In this document: piece by piece, positions 63,839-64,000 of the stretch
How the letters are laid out: each line of letters opens with the position of its first letter
How positions within the stretch are numbered: the stretch's first letter is position 1
Assembly: GCF_000317435.1 (NCBI RefSeq)
Contig: NC_019751.1
Location: forward strand, 2,914,001 to 2,978,000
DNA: 64,000 bases
Direction: 5' to 3'
Source of the DNA: Calothrix sp. PCC 6303
GTDB taxonomy: Bacteria > Cyanobacteriota > Cyanobacteriia > Cyanobacteriales > Nostocaceae
Made by a program: the position numbers and the translations under genes
Notes under the pieces: model-generated
What the model was told of the DNA's origin: nothing
What the model saw: only the letters and a program-made list of their open reading frames with translations
The model's database searches: none

Positions 63839-64000
63839 AAATATCCACATACAACCAAGACTTATTAATATAAGGTTGAGTGGTGTAGGGCTTATTAATA
63901 TTAAGTTTTGTATTTGTAGCTGATCTTGATGAATTATACTTTGTGACTGATATTTATGAATGGCATGAGTAAAATTAGACTACTGTTCTGCGCGTCTAAA
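63839..64000. other. end of window, non-coding
   Basis: Two similar words (CTTATTAATATAAGGTT and CTTATTAATATTAAGTT) lie 35 bp apart. No gene is seen. Confidence 0.4.

Overview
The window reads as a stretch of accessory chromosome (or large plasmid) from a filamentous cyanobacterium, most likely of the Nostocales. The evidence is a low to moderate GC content, many HIP1-type GCGATCGC octamers, and families that are typical of these genomes: CHAT and caspase-like peptidases, DUF1822 proteins, a CHASE2 fusion, WD40 and HEAT repeat proteins, DUF4351 proteins, and a CCG-type LanM. No rRNA, tRNA or core metabolic genes were seen. Transposons, truncated genes and deletion junctions are frequent.

Layout. 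1-4.5 kb: the end of a NYN-domain protein, a small membrane coiled-coil protein, then a compact ubiquitin-like conjugation operon (Ubl, E2-like, JAB-E1 fusion) and an M48 membrane protease. 4.9-6.1 kb: an IS630 element. 6.2-13 kb: two leader-preceded mini CRISPR arrays of two repeats each with no cas operon, a DUF4351 protein, a DUF697-like membrane protein, a HEAT protein, a truncated csx3 fused by deletion to a beheaded abiEi, and a broken abiEii. 13-18.5 kb: a repeat-containing secreted protein, an attC-like site, a caspase-EACC1 gene pair and an IS1634-family element beside it. 19.3-22 kb: small enzymes (P-loop kinase, nucleotidyltransferase, GNAT) and a membrane protein.

22.3-37.6 kb: two 1589-bp ISAzo13-like copies in opposite orientation bracket about 12 kb. 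That segment carries a caspase-iSTAND gene with a truncated MoxR partner, a caspase-TPR gene divergent from a CHAT gene, a membrane partner of the CHAT protein, and a ribbon-helix-helix gene with tandem 8-bp operator repeats. 38-43 kb: a sigma-like regulator plus DUF1822 pair, an Rpn/DUF4351 nuclease-like protein and small ORFs. 43.3-44.7 kb: an IS4-family element that cuts a TPR gene.

44.8-52.2 kb: a lanthipeptide locus, the most interesting part of the window. In transcription order on the minus strand it holds an APH-like kinase, a HopA1-like lyase, a LanM whose cyclase has the CCG zinc motif but whose dehydratase has lost key kinase-site residues, one intact precursor with a Gly-Gly leader, and a decayed second precursor not visible as an ATG-started ORF. 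The inferred logic is that class V enzymes (kinase plus HopA1 lyase) supply dehydration while the LanM acts mainly as the cyclase.

52.6-64 kb: two WD40 proteins, an EEP-family phosphohydrolase, a frameshifted LRR gene, a lipoprotein, and a second sigma-like/DUF1822 pair followed by a CHAT-CHASE2 membrane protein. At least five caspase/CHAT peptidase genes, the Ubl system, AbiE, csx3 and CRISPR remnants make this look like a defence or conflict island that has been heavily reworked by insertion sequences and a family of IS630-derived MITEs.
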